In this document: positions 34,453 through 43,931 of the stretch, piece by piece
Layout of the letters: the number at the start of each line of letters is the position of its first letter
How positions within the stretch are numbered: position 1 is the first letter of the stretch
Source of the DNA: Leucobacter aridicollis
Lineage (GTDB): Bacteria > Actinomycetota > Actinomycetes > Actinomycetales > Microbacteriaceae
Reading direction: 5' to 3'
Assembly: GCF_024399335.1 (NCBI RefSeq)
Contig: NZ_CP075339.1
Coordinates: 62,001 to 126,000 of the forward strand
DNA: 64,000 nucleotides
The notes under the pieces: model-generated
Told to the model about the DNA's origin: nothing
Databases searched by the model: none
Seen by the model: only the letters and a program-made list of their open reading frames with translations
Position numbers and translations under genes: made by a program

Positions 34453-36225
34453 ATGCCTAAAATTGACATCTCAAACGCATCCGACATGGCTCTTGTCGAG
34501 CTCACGCGAAGCGGCATCAATGACGCATATGCAGAGTTGTGGAAACGGCACTCACCGAATCTCACCGTCGCGATTCGATGCTTCACTGGGTTCGACGCGG
34601 ACGATATTGCCCAAGAGACGTTCATGCGCATCCTCCAGCAGATCCAGGCCGGGAAAGGCCCGCAAACAGCATTCCGGGCGTACGCGATGATGACTGCGCG
34701 AAATATCGCTACAAACATGTCCCGGAGTAACGCCGAATCAGAGATCACAGGCAACGACGATGACGTGTTTGAACTTTCCTCAGCTGGATCGCCAGATATT
34801 GGCGACACCATCCTTGAGAAATCATTCACTTACCAAGTGTTCAATACACTCCCCACGCGCTGGCAGGAAGTTCTTTGGTACCGAGAGGTGGAAGACCTCC
34901 CTGTAAAAGACTTCTGCGTCTTCCTCGGAATGAACGAGAACAGCACCTCAGCACTGCTGCTTCGCGCGCGAGAAGGGTTTAAGCAAGCATGGATTGCAGC
35001 GAATCTTGAACCTCAATCAGATCTCCCCGAGGGGTGCAGGCGGGTTGTTGAGAAACTCCCGCAGCTCGCGCGTGGAAAAACTAGCGCCGCCGCAAAGAGA
35101 AAGCTGGACGCCCACCTCGTAGACTGCACAAGGTGCTCAATCCTTGCGGGGCAATCCGAGGAAGTCCACTCGCGCCTCGCCCTTGTATTGCTGCCAGGAA
35201 TTCTCGGTGGAGTGGGTGCTCAACAGTTTGTCGCAGGGCTTCAATCGGCAGCTTCAGCACCTGCTGCAGCTGAAAGCTTCGCGGCCGCACTTGCGTCGCA
35301 GCCTTCACTATTGTCCCCCGAGGTCAGCCTCGCTAAAGCAGGCGCGATCAAGTCATTTACGACGCCCATGGCGCTGATCTCGGCGGGAGCCCTTGCTGCG
35401 ACCCTTGCTCTCTCTGCGACGGCAGCAGCACCCACAACCGCTCCAATTAGTCGTCTACCGGGAACTCCAACGTCCATCGATACAAAACGATCCGAACAAA
35501 CCGCTGAGGATCAGAATGACAACGCGACCAACGATCAGGAAGACGCTGCTGCGGATAGTGAGTCGGAGGTTTCAAGCGAAACAGAAGCTGCACGCCAAGA
35601 CCCGATTCCAACCGACAATGCAACGCCTTCAGACGTAGGTGCCACTGATGCTCTCACGCCTCCTCAGCCGGCGGCGGTGGCCCCGTCACCTTTAAGCGCG
35701 ATACCAGCAGATGGCATCGAGGTGGGCGTCTACCCCAGACTCGTTGGATCCGGAGCCCCACATGCTCGTATCGACCTCACGGTTACCAATGAACGAGGTG
35801 AGGCGTTTAGCCAGAGTATCGTGGCTGACGGGCAAGGACGTTGGGTCTTCACACCTACGAAATTGATGGGAACAATCACCGTCACCGGCGTCCAGACCTA
35901 CTTGCACAAAGGCTCCGAGGTCACAGATGCTATCGCCAACATCGGGACCTATCAGGTTGGTAGGGGTCTTGCGATAAGTGTTGAACAGACAGCACCGCAA
36001 CAAACCACGATTCGGGTCACGGGGCTTGATACCCCGACCCTCAACCAGGTGGTGAACATTCAATCGACCGCACTGGGAGCGCTTGCCACTCACCAGCCTG
36101 CAACGGGCCCCGGCGAGTACGTGCTGACAGTCCCCTACGCGCGGTCTGAGCTCGGAGATCTTCGATACTGGCAAGGGAACTCCTCGGTGGGGCCTCAGCG
36201 CGTCTGGTGGCGAATGGCGACCTAA
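34453..36225 (+). CDS. ECF sigma factor fused to zinc anti-sigma motif, membrane segment and outer domain
   Basis: A 590-residue fusion. Residues about 20-70 are sigma region 2 (FDADDIAQETFMRIL); about 125-180 are region 4 (LPTRWQEVLWYREVEDLPVKDFCVFLGM). An anti-sigma zinc motif HLVDCTRC (H221, C225, C228) follows, then a hydrophobic segment at about 306-325. After it come an acidic Glu/Asp/Asn/Thr linker and an outer beta-rich domain with a Trp-rich end. The layout predicts a sigma factor held at the membrane and released by an outside signal, perhaps by proteolysis. It lies directly after the pilus operon. The ATG giving MPKIDIS is preferred; 34417 is an alternative. Confidence 0.8.
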   Translation: MPKIDISNASDMALVELTRSGINDAYAELWKRHSPNLTVAIRCFTGFDADDIAQETFMRILQQIQAGKGPQTAFRAYAMMTARNIATNMSRSNAESEITGNDDDVFELSSAGSPDIGDTILEKSFTYQVFNTLPTRWQEVLWYREVEDLPVKDFCVFLGMNENSTSALLLRAREGFKQAWIAANLEPQSDLPEGCRRVVEKLPQLARGKTSAAAKRKLDAHLVDCTRCSILAGQSEEVHSRLALVLLPGILGGVGAQQFVAGLQSAASAPAAAESFAAALASQPSLLSPEVSLAKAGAIKSFTTPMALISAGALAATLALSATAAAPTTAPISRLPGTPTSIDTKRSEQTAEDQNDNATNDQEDAAADSESEVSSETEAARQDPIPTDNATPSDVGATDALTPPQPAAVAPSPLSAIPADGIEVGVYPRLVGSGAPHARIDLTVTNERGEAFSQSIVADGQGRWVFTPTKLMGTITVTGVQTYLHKGSEVTDAIANIGTYQVGRGLAISVEQTAPQQTTIRVTGLDTPTLNQVVNIQSTALGALATHQPATGPGEYVLTVPYARSELGDLRYWQGNSSVGPQRVWWRMAT

Positions 36226-37021
36226 CCGGGCCCGCGCGATGAGTTGGTTCTGACGCACGTCTAGCTGGCGAAGTCATCATCGGTGCGGAAGCCAGCGACA
36301 TTGCGGTTATGCCGGGCTTTTGGCCCGGCCGTGCCTGCAGTAGTACTCGATGGAAATAGCCAGCCGGCAATTCTCGGCGACATCTCCTTTGCCAGCGAAG
36401 AAGGAGAGACGCACCAGCTTGTGGTCGTTCTCGGCACGAGTAGAGCAGCACTTTCAAGTTGCTGGAACGCTGGGTGGTGCCAGGAGCGGGCACTTGGTAG
36501 ACCTCAGAGCGGGTTCTTAGGTGATCGGCATCTCCTCAGATACGAGAGTCAGGTACGACTGGGCTGTCGTCCTCAACTCCCGGGGCGCGGGCTGCCTATA
36601 GTGGAAAAGGGTACAAAGCCCGTTACCTACCTGGCCGCGGCAACATGTGGGGTAAGTACGATGGTTCCCGCGGGTGCGGCTGGGGCGGCAGTGGTGGTGG
36701 CGTCATCAAATGGAGCAACGTCGCATGGACCAAACAGGTTCAGATGATGTCCGCCTCGGTTAGCTGCCGCGTCCAGGTGTGTAGTGAAGGGTGCTCTCGC
36801 GAGATCTGTAGTGCCCGAACATTACGCTGACTCCCAAGTGCGTTTCTAGATCGCGGCACCTGTCACCGGTCTGGTTCAAGTACTCACATCTAGGTCAGTA
36901 GACATGACAGCAGGTACAGGGCTCCCTATGCGCATTGCGCAACCCTTCAAATCGCGCTTCAATCCTTTAAGGCGGATTCGGGGTTAAATGCTAACGCGCT
37001 TAGGGCGCTCCGGGCGACACG
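36226..37021. other. Gap without a convincing gene
   Basis: Open frames here are short and lack a good start or coding bias. A plus-strand stretch near 36605-36830 has Gly/Trp/Tyr-rich, protein-like composition (RYLPGRGNMWGKYDGSRG) and may be the decayed end of a secreted protein gene. Confidence 0.5.
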
Positions 37022-37768
37022 CTACGAGCGTTGGGCGGAGAGCAATTCTCCTTGTCGCCCGATGGCAGCTCGTGCAGACACCGGGAAGTCTGTGATAATC
37101 GCGTGGACTCCCAATTTCGCAAGTTCGTACCAGAGGGCTGAATCGTTGACAGTCCAGGCACGGATGGTAATTCCTGCTTCCAGTAGTCCGACAACGGTTT
37201 GCTTGTCGCGGAGAGAAGTGAAGTGCGGATGCACCTCCTGGATATCGATGCCCGCGAGATAGTCCCACGGACGAATGAGGCCGTCTGCATAGAGCGCCGC
37301 GAGCGCGAGGCCCGGTGCGTGGGTGCGCAGGTCGAGGAGCAACCTGTGGTGAAATGCGCTCACCACGATGCGGTCTGCCATGCCGGAGGCCGCGACAGAG
37401 GCTGCGATTGTCTCGGCCATCATCGGGTAGCGGCGTTCGAGGTTCTTTGCCTCGATGTTCAGCCGCATGCCCGTTGGCCGGAGAAGCTCGTAGACCTCGT
37501 CGAGCCTGCTGACACGCCCCTCAGGGCCTGTGGTTCGCGGATCGACGTAGTGACTCAGCTCGGCATAGTCGAGCGCCCCGATATCCCAGGCCTTGCCGGC
37601 CTCGTCGTAGAGCACAGGGTCATGCGCGCAGACGAGGTGGCCGTCGCGGGTGCGGTGCACGTCGAGTTCAAGGCCGTCGGGGGCTTCGAGCACCGCCTGT
37701 TCGTAGGAGGAGAGGAGGTTTGCAATTGGGGCGCCCTCGCCTCGTGCGTGGGCCCAGATCTCTGTCAT
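37022..37768 (-). CDS. Glycerophosphodiester phosphodiesterase
   Basis: A 248-residue TIM-barrel GDPD that hydrolyses glycerophosphodiesters to glycerol 3-phosphate and an alcohol. The usual elements are ELDVHRTRDGHLVCAHDP (metal Glu/Asp and the second His), NIEAK, and WTVND near the end. The first His motif reads AHARGE instead of HRG. No signal peptide is seen, so it is cytoplasmic. Its start overlaps the end of the RpiR regulator (4 bp), and it is divergent from an uptake operon, which suggests it processes an imported phosphodiester or phosphosugar. Confidence 0.83.
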   Translation of the reverse strand: MTEIWAHARGEGAPIANLLSSYEQAVLEAPDGLELDVHRTRDGHLVCAHDPVLYDEAGKAWDIGALDYAELSHYVDPRTTGPEGRVSRLDEVYELLRPTGMRLNIEAKNLERRYPMMAETIAASVAASGMADRIVVSAFHHRLLLDLRTHAPGLALAALYADGLIRPWDYLAGIDIQEVHPHFTSLRDKQTVVGLLEAGITIRAWTVNDSALWYELAKLGVHAIITDFPVSARAAIGRQGELLSAQRS

Positions 37769-38697
37769 TCTGCGTCTTTCTGTGCGGGGCGAGCGTCGCG
37801 CACCCGGTGGTTGGTGACAATGTGCGCGGTCGCTGCAACGGCTTCTAGGGCCCGATCGTGGTCGAGCTGGGCGATGCGGGTGTAGAGAATATCGACGAGC
37901 AGTAGTTGCCCGTGTCGCGCGGCGAACGAGGCGGTGCGGTACGTTGTTCCGGTGCCCATCGTGGTGAGGTGCAAGTCTGCGACAAGCGCCACTGGTGAGG
38001 CCGGGTCGCTCGTCAGGGCGATGGTCTTCGCCCCGCGCTCTTTCCCGGTGAGCAGCGCCTCGTAGGTTTCGCGCGTGCGCCCCGAGGCCGAGATCGCGAC
38101 GATCGCGTCGGAGGAGCTGCGCAGGGCAGCCGACGTGGCTGCGGCGTGTGTTTCGACCCAGGCCCGGATGGGCACGCCGAGGCGGAAGAGCCGCAGCTCG
38201 AGCTCTTGCGCGATGAGGCCGCTCGCACCGACGCCGTAGACGTCGGTGTGTCTGGCGCCGGCGATCATCTGGGCCGCGGCCTCAATTGCCGCGAAGTCGA
38301 GCTGGCGGGCGACGAGTTCCATCGCGTCAATGTCGAGCCTGGTGAGGGTGTTCGCGACCTGCTCCAGGCTGTCGTCTGGGCTGAGCCCGCCGACAAGCGG
38401 ACGATTGAGGGTCGCGTTGCCGTGCCCGACCTCTTCTGCGACGCCGAGCAGCAGCGCCTGGTAGCTCGCGAGCCCGAGCGCCTGGCAGAACCTCGTCACG
38501 GAGGGCTGCGAGACGCCCGCAGCTGTGGCGAGTTGCGCGGCCGACAGGTGGGTCACCTGCTCGATGTTGCCGAGAATGTAGTGCGCGATGTGCTGATGCG
38601 CCTGCGAGAGGCGCGGCAGCGCGAGCTGAATGCGATCGGTGATGAGCGCACCGCGCGTGGCTTCGGCCCCTGCTGCTGGGGTGGGGTGTGTGTTCAT
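37765..38697 (-). CDS. RpiR-family regulator with SIS domain
   Basis: A 310-residue regulator: an N-terminal HTH_6 domain (THLSAAQLATAAGVSQPSVTRFCQALGL) and a C-terminal SIS domain (YGVGASGLIAQELELRLFRLG; AISASGRTRETYEAL) that binds a phosphosugar. The start is set at the ATG giving MNTHPTP. It is translationally coupled to the GDPD gene and divergent from the SIS/ABC operon. Paired palindromes in the gap are its likely sites. Confidence 0.87.
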   Translation of the reverse strand: MNTHPTPAAGAEATRGALITDRIQLALPRLSQAHQHIAHYILGNIEQVTHLSAAQLATAAGVSQPSVTRFCQALGLASYQALLLGVAEEVGHGNATLNRPLVGGLSPDDSLEQVANTLTRLDIDAMELVARQLDFAAIEAAAQMIAGARHTDVYGVGASGLIAQELELRLFRLGVPIRAWVETHAAATSAALRSSSDAIVAISASGRTRETYEALLTGKERGAKTIALTSDPASPVALVADLHLTTMGTGTTYRTASFAARHGQLLLVDILYTRIAQLDHDRALEAVAATAHIVTNHRVRDARPAQKDAE

Positions 38698-38784
38698 CTT
38701 GGCTCCGATCGTAGACGCGAATGCGAGATTTCGTGCGGCGAAGTAGGCGGCTTTGACATTCAATTCACCCAGAGTTCACGCAAC

Positions 38785-38832
38785 GTGTAATAATCATTCA
38801 CACTCACCCGGTTAAGTGTATTAGAGATTCAC
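38785..38832. promoter_or_regulatory. Two RpiR-type operator copies, 31 bp apart
   Basis: Sites at 38785-38801 and 38816-38832 share GTGTA at the left and ATTCAC at the right with a T-rich centre. Each is an imperfect palindrome. The 31-bp phase puts both on one face of the helix. They lie between the divergent rpiR and SIS genes. Confidence 0.72.
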
Positions 38833-38866
38833 TAGTCGTGGATCAGACGCATCAAAGGAGAACCTG

Positions 38867-39619
38867 ATGACAGAACGCATCGTGGAGTTTCACGATGAAG
38901 TCGCGCGCCGACTCGCTCAGCTGACATGCACCGCCGAGGAAGGCGGCTTTGACGCCGCCATCGAACTTCTCAGTGAAACCGTCGCGGCTGACGGGGTGAT
39001 CCACGCATTTGGCACCGGCCATTCCGAGGCTTTCGCGATGGAGATTGCAGGTCGCGCCGGTGGCCTGATCCCGACGAACAAGGTCGCGCTTCGAGACGTC
39101 GTAATCCGCGGTAATCGTGACGTCAGCGCTCTCACTGGATTCCCGCCGCTGGAGCGCGATCCCGAAATAGGCGATGAGCTCTTCTCCACGATCCTTCGCG
39201 AGCCGCAAGATGCTTTCATTATCGCCTCGAACTCCGGGGTTAACGGTTCCATCGTAGGTATGGCGTTGCGCGCAAAGGCTGCAGGCCACCCTGTCATTGC
39301 GGTCACGAGTCTCCAGCACACCTCACGGGTCACCCCAACCCACCCGAGCGGAAAGCGCCTGAGCGAAATCGCCGACATTGTTATCGACAACCTCGCCCCC
39401 TATGGCGACGCCGTGCTCTCCGGATCCACGCCGGTCGGCGCTGTCTCCTCGATCACTTCGGCGTTTATCGCGCAGCTGCTCACCGTTGGCATCTCGGAAC
39501 GACTCGAGCGGGCGGGGCAAGCACCCCCCGTGTTCCTCTCCGCAAACATCCCTGGAGGCGACGAGCACAACCGCCGCCACGAAACCCACTATGGCGAGCG
39601 CATCCGTCGCATCGCCTAA
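38867..39619 (+). CDS. SIS-domain sugar isomerase-like protein (UPF0309 type)
   Basis: A 250-residue cytoplasmic SIS protein: FGTGHSEAFAMEIAGRAGG and ASNSGVNGSIVGMALRAKA form the phosphosugar site. It matches the UPF0309 group, whose members are uncharacterised isomerases or binding proteins for phosphorylated amino sugars. It is the first gene of the uptake operon, after AAAGGAGAACC. Confidence 0.8.
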   Translation: MTERIVEFHDEVARRLAQLTCTAEEGGFDAAIELLSETVAADGVIHAFGTGHSEAFAMEIAGRAGGLIPTNKVALRDVVIRGNRDVSALTGFPPLERDPEIGDELFSTILREPQDAFIIASNSGVNGSIVGMALRAKAAGHPVIAVTSLQHTSRVTPTHPSGKRLSEIADIVIDNLAPYGDAVLSGSTPVGAVSSITSAFIAQLLTVGISERLERAGQAPPVFLSANIPGGDEHNRRHETHYGERIRRIA

Positions 39620-39656
39620 CGCTCTGCCCTAATTTCAACGGACTTGAAGGATCACC

Positions 39657-41066
39657 ATGTATACACCACGTTTCACCATGTCCCGTCGCGTGCTCACGGC
39701 AGCAGCGGGAGCAACCGTGCTCGCGCTTTCCCTCGGCGCGTGCGCGGCAACGCCCGGAGGGCCAGCCGAGCGCCCGAGCCAGGGCAGCGACACCACGGGT
39801 GATGCGAAGAATCCGTTCGGCGTCGCGGCAGGCAGCACCGTCGACGCGGTGATCTTTGATAACGCGAACAACGTCGCGTTCTTCGACACCGTCACCCCGA
39901 CCATGCAAGAGCTCCATGAGGTTGACCTGAAGGTCACCCCGTCGACGCAGATCGCCCAGCAAGTGCAGCCCCGATTCGTCGCTGGCACACCACCAGACTT
40001 GCTGCACTCCGCCGGCTCAGGTTCCATCCCCGTCGCGTCGATGCTCCCAGACATCGAAGACCTCACCTCGGTCACGAACGCGATGAACCTGGATGGCGAG
40101 CCCATCGCCGACACGCTGTACCCCGGCGTGCTCGACCTCGCAAAGTACGATGGCAAGCTTGCGGCGGTCAACTACTCGCTCAACGTTCATGCAATGTGGT
40201 ACTCGAAGTCGATGTTCGACAAGTACGGTTGGGAAGCGCCAAAGACCTGGGATGAGGCCATGGAACTTGGCGCCGCCGCAAAGAAAGAGGGGAAGTACCT
40301 CTTCACCTGGGGCAAGGAGGGTTCGGCCTACTATCTCTCGCTCGCCATCGACAGCGCAGTGAAGGAGGGCGGCCGCGATGTGCTCGCTTCCCTTGCAAAC
40401 CTCGAGGCCGACTCCTGGAGCCAGCCAGAGGTGCAGCAGTCGTTCACCGCCCTCAAGGAGATCGTCGATGCTGGCTACTTCATTCCCGGCGGCGCGGGCA
40501 CGCAGTTCAAGGCGGCTCAGGCGCAGTGGAGCCTCAAACAGGAGGCCCTGATGTACCCGACCGGGTCGTGGATCGAGGGCGAGATGGGCGACGAGATCGC
40601 CGATGGCTTCGAGATGGTCGGAGCCCCGGCGCCGACGATCACCACACAATCAGCTCTGCCATATGAGGCGATGCGTTTCGCGGGCGGCAACCGCTTCGTA
40701 GTGCCGTCTGATGCCGCGAATGCCGCGGGCGCAAAAGAGACGCTCCGCGTCATGCTCTCTCCTGATGCGGCCGCAGAATTCTCGCGCATCAACAAGTCGC
40801 TCACTATCGTGAAAGACACCGTGCCAGCTGACGGATTCGGCTCCACATCGCTGGTGTCGGCCCGAGACCTGCTCGACAACGCAGGCGAAAATGCGTTCGC
40901 GTGGGATTTCACCGACGCATACCCCTTCGGCGACGACAAGACCCGCATCTGGAACGACTTCCTCTCGGGCAGTATCGACGTCGACACGCTCACAAGTGAG
41001 ATGCAGAAGCTCTCGGACAAGATTCGCGAAGACGACTCGATCGTGAAGATCAAGGTGGGCAAGTGA
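39657..41066 (+). CDS. Extracellular sugar-binding lipoprotein, NgcE-like
   Basis: A 469-residue CUT1-type solute-binding lipoprotein with lipobox SLGAC (Cys29). The NPFGV start of the mature protein and QPRFVAGTPPDLLHSAG match NgcE, the Streptomyces binding protein for N-acetylglucosamine and chitobiose. It would deliver the ligand to the two permeases that follow. The ATPase is missing, as is usual for ngcEFG, which relies on a shared MsiK-type ATPase elsewhere. Confidence 0.82.
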   Translation: MYTPRFTMSRRVLTAAAGATVLALSLGACAATPGGPAERPSQGSDTTGDAKNPFGVAAGSTVDAVIFDNANNVAFFDTVTPTMQELHEVDLKVTPSTQIAQQVQPRFVAGTPPDLLHSAGSGSIPVASMLPDIEDLTSVTNAMNLDGEPIADTLYPGVLDLAKYDGKLAAVNYSLNVHAMWYSKSMFDKYGWEAPKTWDEAMELGAAAKKEGKYLFTWGKEGSAYYLSLAIDSAVKEGGRDVLASLANLEADSWSQPEVQQSFTALKEIVDAGYFIPGGAGTQFKAAQAQWSLKQEALMYPTGSWIEGEMGDEIADGFEMVGAPAPTITTQSALPYEAMRFAGGNRFVVPSDAANAAGAKETLRVMLSPDAAAEFSRINKSLTIVKDTVPADGFGSTSLVSARDLLDNAGENAFAWDFTDAYPFGDDKTRIWNDFLSGSIDVDTLTSEMQKLSDKIREDDSIVKIKVGK

Positions 41067-42031
41067 CCGAGACCGTCACCGCACTACCAGGGGCCCCCGG
41101 TCGCGCTCGCGCCCGGGGGCCCCGCGGGGGCTTTGACCGGGTCTCTATGCTCGCCGTATTCGTCGGAGTGCCCCTCGCGCTCTACCTCGTCTTCGTGATC
41201 TGGCCGATGCTGCAGGCGGCCGTCTACTCGTTCACCGATTGGAGTGGCTTCAGCGGCAGTTTCGGCTTCGTTGGGCTGAACAACTACGTCGAACTCTTTC
41301 GCGACGAGTCGTTTCTCATCGCGATCCGCAACAGCCTCATTATTCTCGCGGCGCTTCCAGTTCTGTCGCTCGCGATTGGTCTGCTGCTCGCGGTCATGGT
41401 CACTATCGCCGGTCCCTCCCGCGGCGGTGTGCGGGGCGTGCGCGGCTCAGCGTTCTACCGGGTGGTCGCCTTCTTTCCTGCCGTGATCCCGTCGATCATC
41501 ATCGGCATTATCTTTGCGCAGGTCTACGACCCGAACAACGGCATCCTCAACGGCGCCCTGACCGGGATCGGGCTCGAACAGTTTCAATCCTTCGCGTGGC
41601 TTGGGGAGGCATCGACCGCGATGGCAGCGACAATCGCCGCCATGGTGTGGGCCACGTCGGGTTTCTACATGGTGCTATTCATCGCAGCGATTCGCGGCAT
41701 CGACACCGAGCTGTTTGAGGCAGCGCGGCTCGATGGCGCCGGCCGCATGCGCATCACCCTGTCGATCGTGCTCCCTGGTATTGCCGCGAACGTGAAAACC
41801 TCGTACGTGTACGCGGGCATCGCTGCCCTCGACTCATTCGTCTTTCTCCAGGCGTTCAACCCGAGCGGGGGGCCCAAACGGTCGACCCTTGGCATCACCC
41901 AGGAGATCTACTCGACAGCGTTTCAGGAGGGCCGGTTCGGGCTTGCGTGCGCCATGGGTATCCTACTCACTCTGCTCACATTCGCTTTTGTCGGACTCAC
42001 ACACAGGCCACGAAAGAAGGCTGCACGGTGA
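41063..42031 (+). CDS. ABC sugar permease, NgcF-like
   Basis: A 322-residue permease with six or so helices and the EAA loop FEAARLDGAGRMRITLSIVLPG that contacts the ATPase. The GTG start overlaps the stop of the binding-protein gene. It is the first of two membrane subunits. Confidence 0.87.
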   Translation: MTETVTALPGAPGRARARGPRGGFDRVSMLAVFVGVPLALYLVFVIWPMLQAAVYSFTDWSGFSGSFGFVGLNNYVELFRDESFLIAIRNSLIILAALPVLSLAIGLLLAVMVTIAGPSRGGVRGVRGSAFYRVVAFFPAVIPSIIIGIIFAQVYDPNNGILNGALTGIGLEQFQSFAWLGEASTAMAATIAAMVWATSGFYMVLFIAAIRGIDTELFEAARLDGAGRMRITLSIVLPGIAANVKTSYVYAGIAALDSFVFLQAFNPSGGPKRSTLGITQEIYSTAFQEGRFGLACAMGILLTLLTFAFVGLTHRPRKKAAR

Positions 42032-42945
42032 CCTCATCCATTTCTACACCGAACAGGGCGGCGCTCACACCGACTCGCGCGGCCGGCCCCCGCGCGCGCA
42101 GGAAGCGCGCATCGGCACCGTCAGAGCGGCTCGTCGGAATTGGCTCGCAGGCTGTGCTCGTCATTTGGACGGTGGTGATCGCCGTTCCGCTGCTCTGGAC
42201 AGTCATGAGCTCGTTCAAGTCGAGCCGGGAGATTCTTGCCTCCCCGTTTGCCTTACCGAGCTCGTGGTCATTCACCAACTATGCGACCGCTTGGGCTGAC
42301 GCACGCATCGGCGAGTTTTTCATGAACACGCTTGTTGTCGTCGGCGGGGCGCTCGCGCTCACGATGTTGCTCGGCGCAATGTGCGCATACGCGCTCGCCC
42401 GCTTCGAGTTCCCTGGGCGCACCGCGATCCGGAACCTGATTCTCGCCGGGCTCACGTTCCCCGTGTTCCTCGCGGTCGTGCCGCTGTTTTTCGTCGTGCA
42501 GCAGTTTGGGCTGATGAACTCGCTCGCGGGGCTCATCGTCACCTATACGGCCTACGCGCTCCCATTCACAGTGTTGTTTCTCACCGCGTTCTTTGAACGT
42601 CTTCCGCACGAGATCGCCGAGGCAGCTGCGATTGACGGCGCCTCACAGTGGCGAACCTTCTTCTCAGTAATGCTGCCGATGGCAGGGCCAGGTATGTCGG
42701 CGATCGCCCTCCTGAATTTTGTAGGCCTGTGGAACCAGTACTTGCTTCCCGTGATCCTCATCACCGACCCCAGCAAGTCAGTGCTCACACAGGGCATACA
42801 GGTCTTCGCGGTGCAAGCAGGGTTCAACGTAGACTTTGGGGCACTGTTCGCCGCCGCGGTGATGACTATCCTGCCTGTGCTCATCGTGTACGTCATCTTC
42901 CAGAAGCGGCTTCTCGCCTCGGTCTCACAAGGAGCGCTCAAATGA
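42028..42945 (+). CDS. ABC sugar permease, NgcG-like
   Basis: A 305-residue permease with the EAA loop IAEAAAIDGASQWRTFFSVM. It starts with GTG, overlapping the preceding stop. With the NgcF-like subunit it forms the channel of a sugar importer. Extra N-terminal residues in a longer frame are out of step with the family. Confidence 0.87.
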   Translation: MTSSISTPNRAALTPTRAAGPRARRKRASAPSERLVGIGSQAVLVIWTVVIAVPLLWTVMSSFKSSREILASPFALPSSWSFTNYATAWADARIGEFFMNTLVVVGGALALTMLLGAMCAYALARFEFPGRTAIRNLILAGLTFPVFLAVVPLFFVVQQFGLMNSLAGLIVTYTAYALPFTVLFLTAFFERLPHEIAEAAAIDGASQWRTFFSVMLPMAGPGMSAIALLNFVGLWNQYLLPVILITDPSKSVLTQGIQVFAVQAGFNVDFGALFAAAVMTILPVLIVYVIFQKRLLASVSQGALK

Positions 42946-43931
42946 TGCTCATTGCCGTCGATGCCGGTGGCACCCGCACTCGCGCTGCAGTCGTAGATGA
43001 CACAGGAAAACTTCACGGTTTCGGCATCGCTGGCTCTGGTAACCCGACAGCCGTTGGTAGGGAGGCCGCCGATGGGGCGGTAGTCGCAGCACTGACGGCG
43101 GCTCTCGACGCCGCGGGAACACCGGGGGAACGCATCCTGGGGGGTGCCGTGTGCTCGGCCGGACAACACGACGCTGACCGAGTTCGGTCGATCTTGACTG
43201 GCGCGGGGATCCGCACGGAGACCCCAGTGGTGCTAGTGGGCGATGCAGTGGGTGCCTATCTCGCAGTCGCCGACGAACCGACCGGCCTCGCCCTCGTAGT
43301 CGGCACAGGGAGCGTCGCTATCCGAGTCGAAGGCACAGTAATCACGGAAGTATTTGACGGAGCAGGATGGCTGCTTGGCGACCTGGGCAGTGGATTCTGG
43401 CTCGGCCAGGCCGTCGCACAGGCCGTTGCGGCAGATATCGACGGACGCGGCCCAAAAACCTCGCTCACGCAGGATGTCCTCAAACGGATCGACCGAACAG
43501 ACAGCTCGCACTGGGGTTCGGGTAGACATCCGGACCTGCTGCAGCTTCTACGGCACAGCTATTCAGAATCCCCTGTGCGCCTCGCACGCCTCGCCAAATT
43601 AGCTTTCTTGCACTCGCGTACCGATTCGGTGGCAGCAAAAATCGTCGACGTCGGCGCGAAACACGTGGCAGCGACGCTTCGGGCCGCCCGCGCATCGGAC
43701 ACTGACCTCCCTATTGCCTGCAGTGGGTCCATCCTCATTCACGGCTACCTTGGCGTCAAAGCTCCTTCGAACTCGCTCGCAGTCGAGCTTTCTAACGCCG
43801 ATTTTCGGCGATGTGAGGATGGAATTGTTGGAGCCGCAGTGCTGGCACTGCACGAAGCAGGAGTACCGCGTTCTAAAGAGCTTCGCGAAACGCTTGGAGC
43901 TGTGTTTTCGCAGGTGAAGGCGAGAAGATGA
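42942..43931 (+). CDS. BadF/BadG-type sugar kinase, probable N-acetylglucosamine kinase
   Basis: A 329-residue ASKHA-fold kinase: VDAGGTRTRAAVVD is the phosphate-1 loop and LVVGTGSVAIRV the second. GDLGSGFWLG is typical of N-acetylglucosamine kinases of this group. It overlaps the permease stop (ATGA) and would phosphorylate the imported amino sugar before the SIS protein acts. The exact sugar is not fixed. Confidence 0.83.
   Translation: MMLIAVDAGGTRTRAAVVDDTGKLHGFGIAGSGNPTAVGREAADGAVVAALTAALDAAGTPGERILGGAVCSAGQHDADRVRSILTGAGIRTETPVVLVGDAVGAYLAVADEPTGLALVVGTGSVAIRVEGTVITEVFDGAGWLLGDLGSGFWLGQAVAQAVAADIDGRGPKTSLTQDVLKRIDRTDSSHWGSGRHPDLLQLLRHSYSESPVRLARLAKLAFLHSRTDSVAAKIVDVGAKHVAATLRAARASDTDLPIACSGSILIHGYLGVKAPSNSLAVELSNADFRRCEDGIVGAAVLALHEAGVPRSKELRETLGAVFSQVKARR

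Noticed and set aside
36283..36747. 154-residue open frame
   Set aside because: No ribosome binding site, no recognisable domain, mixed codon bias.
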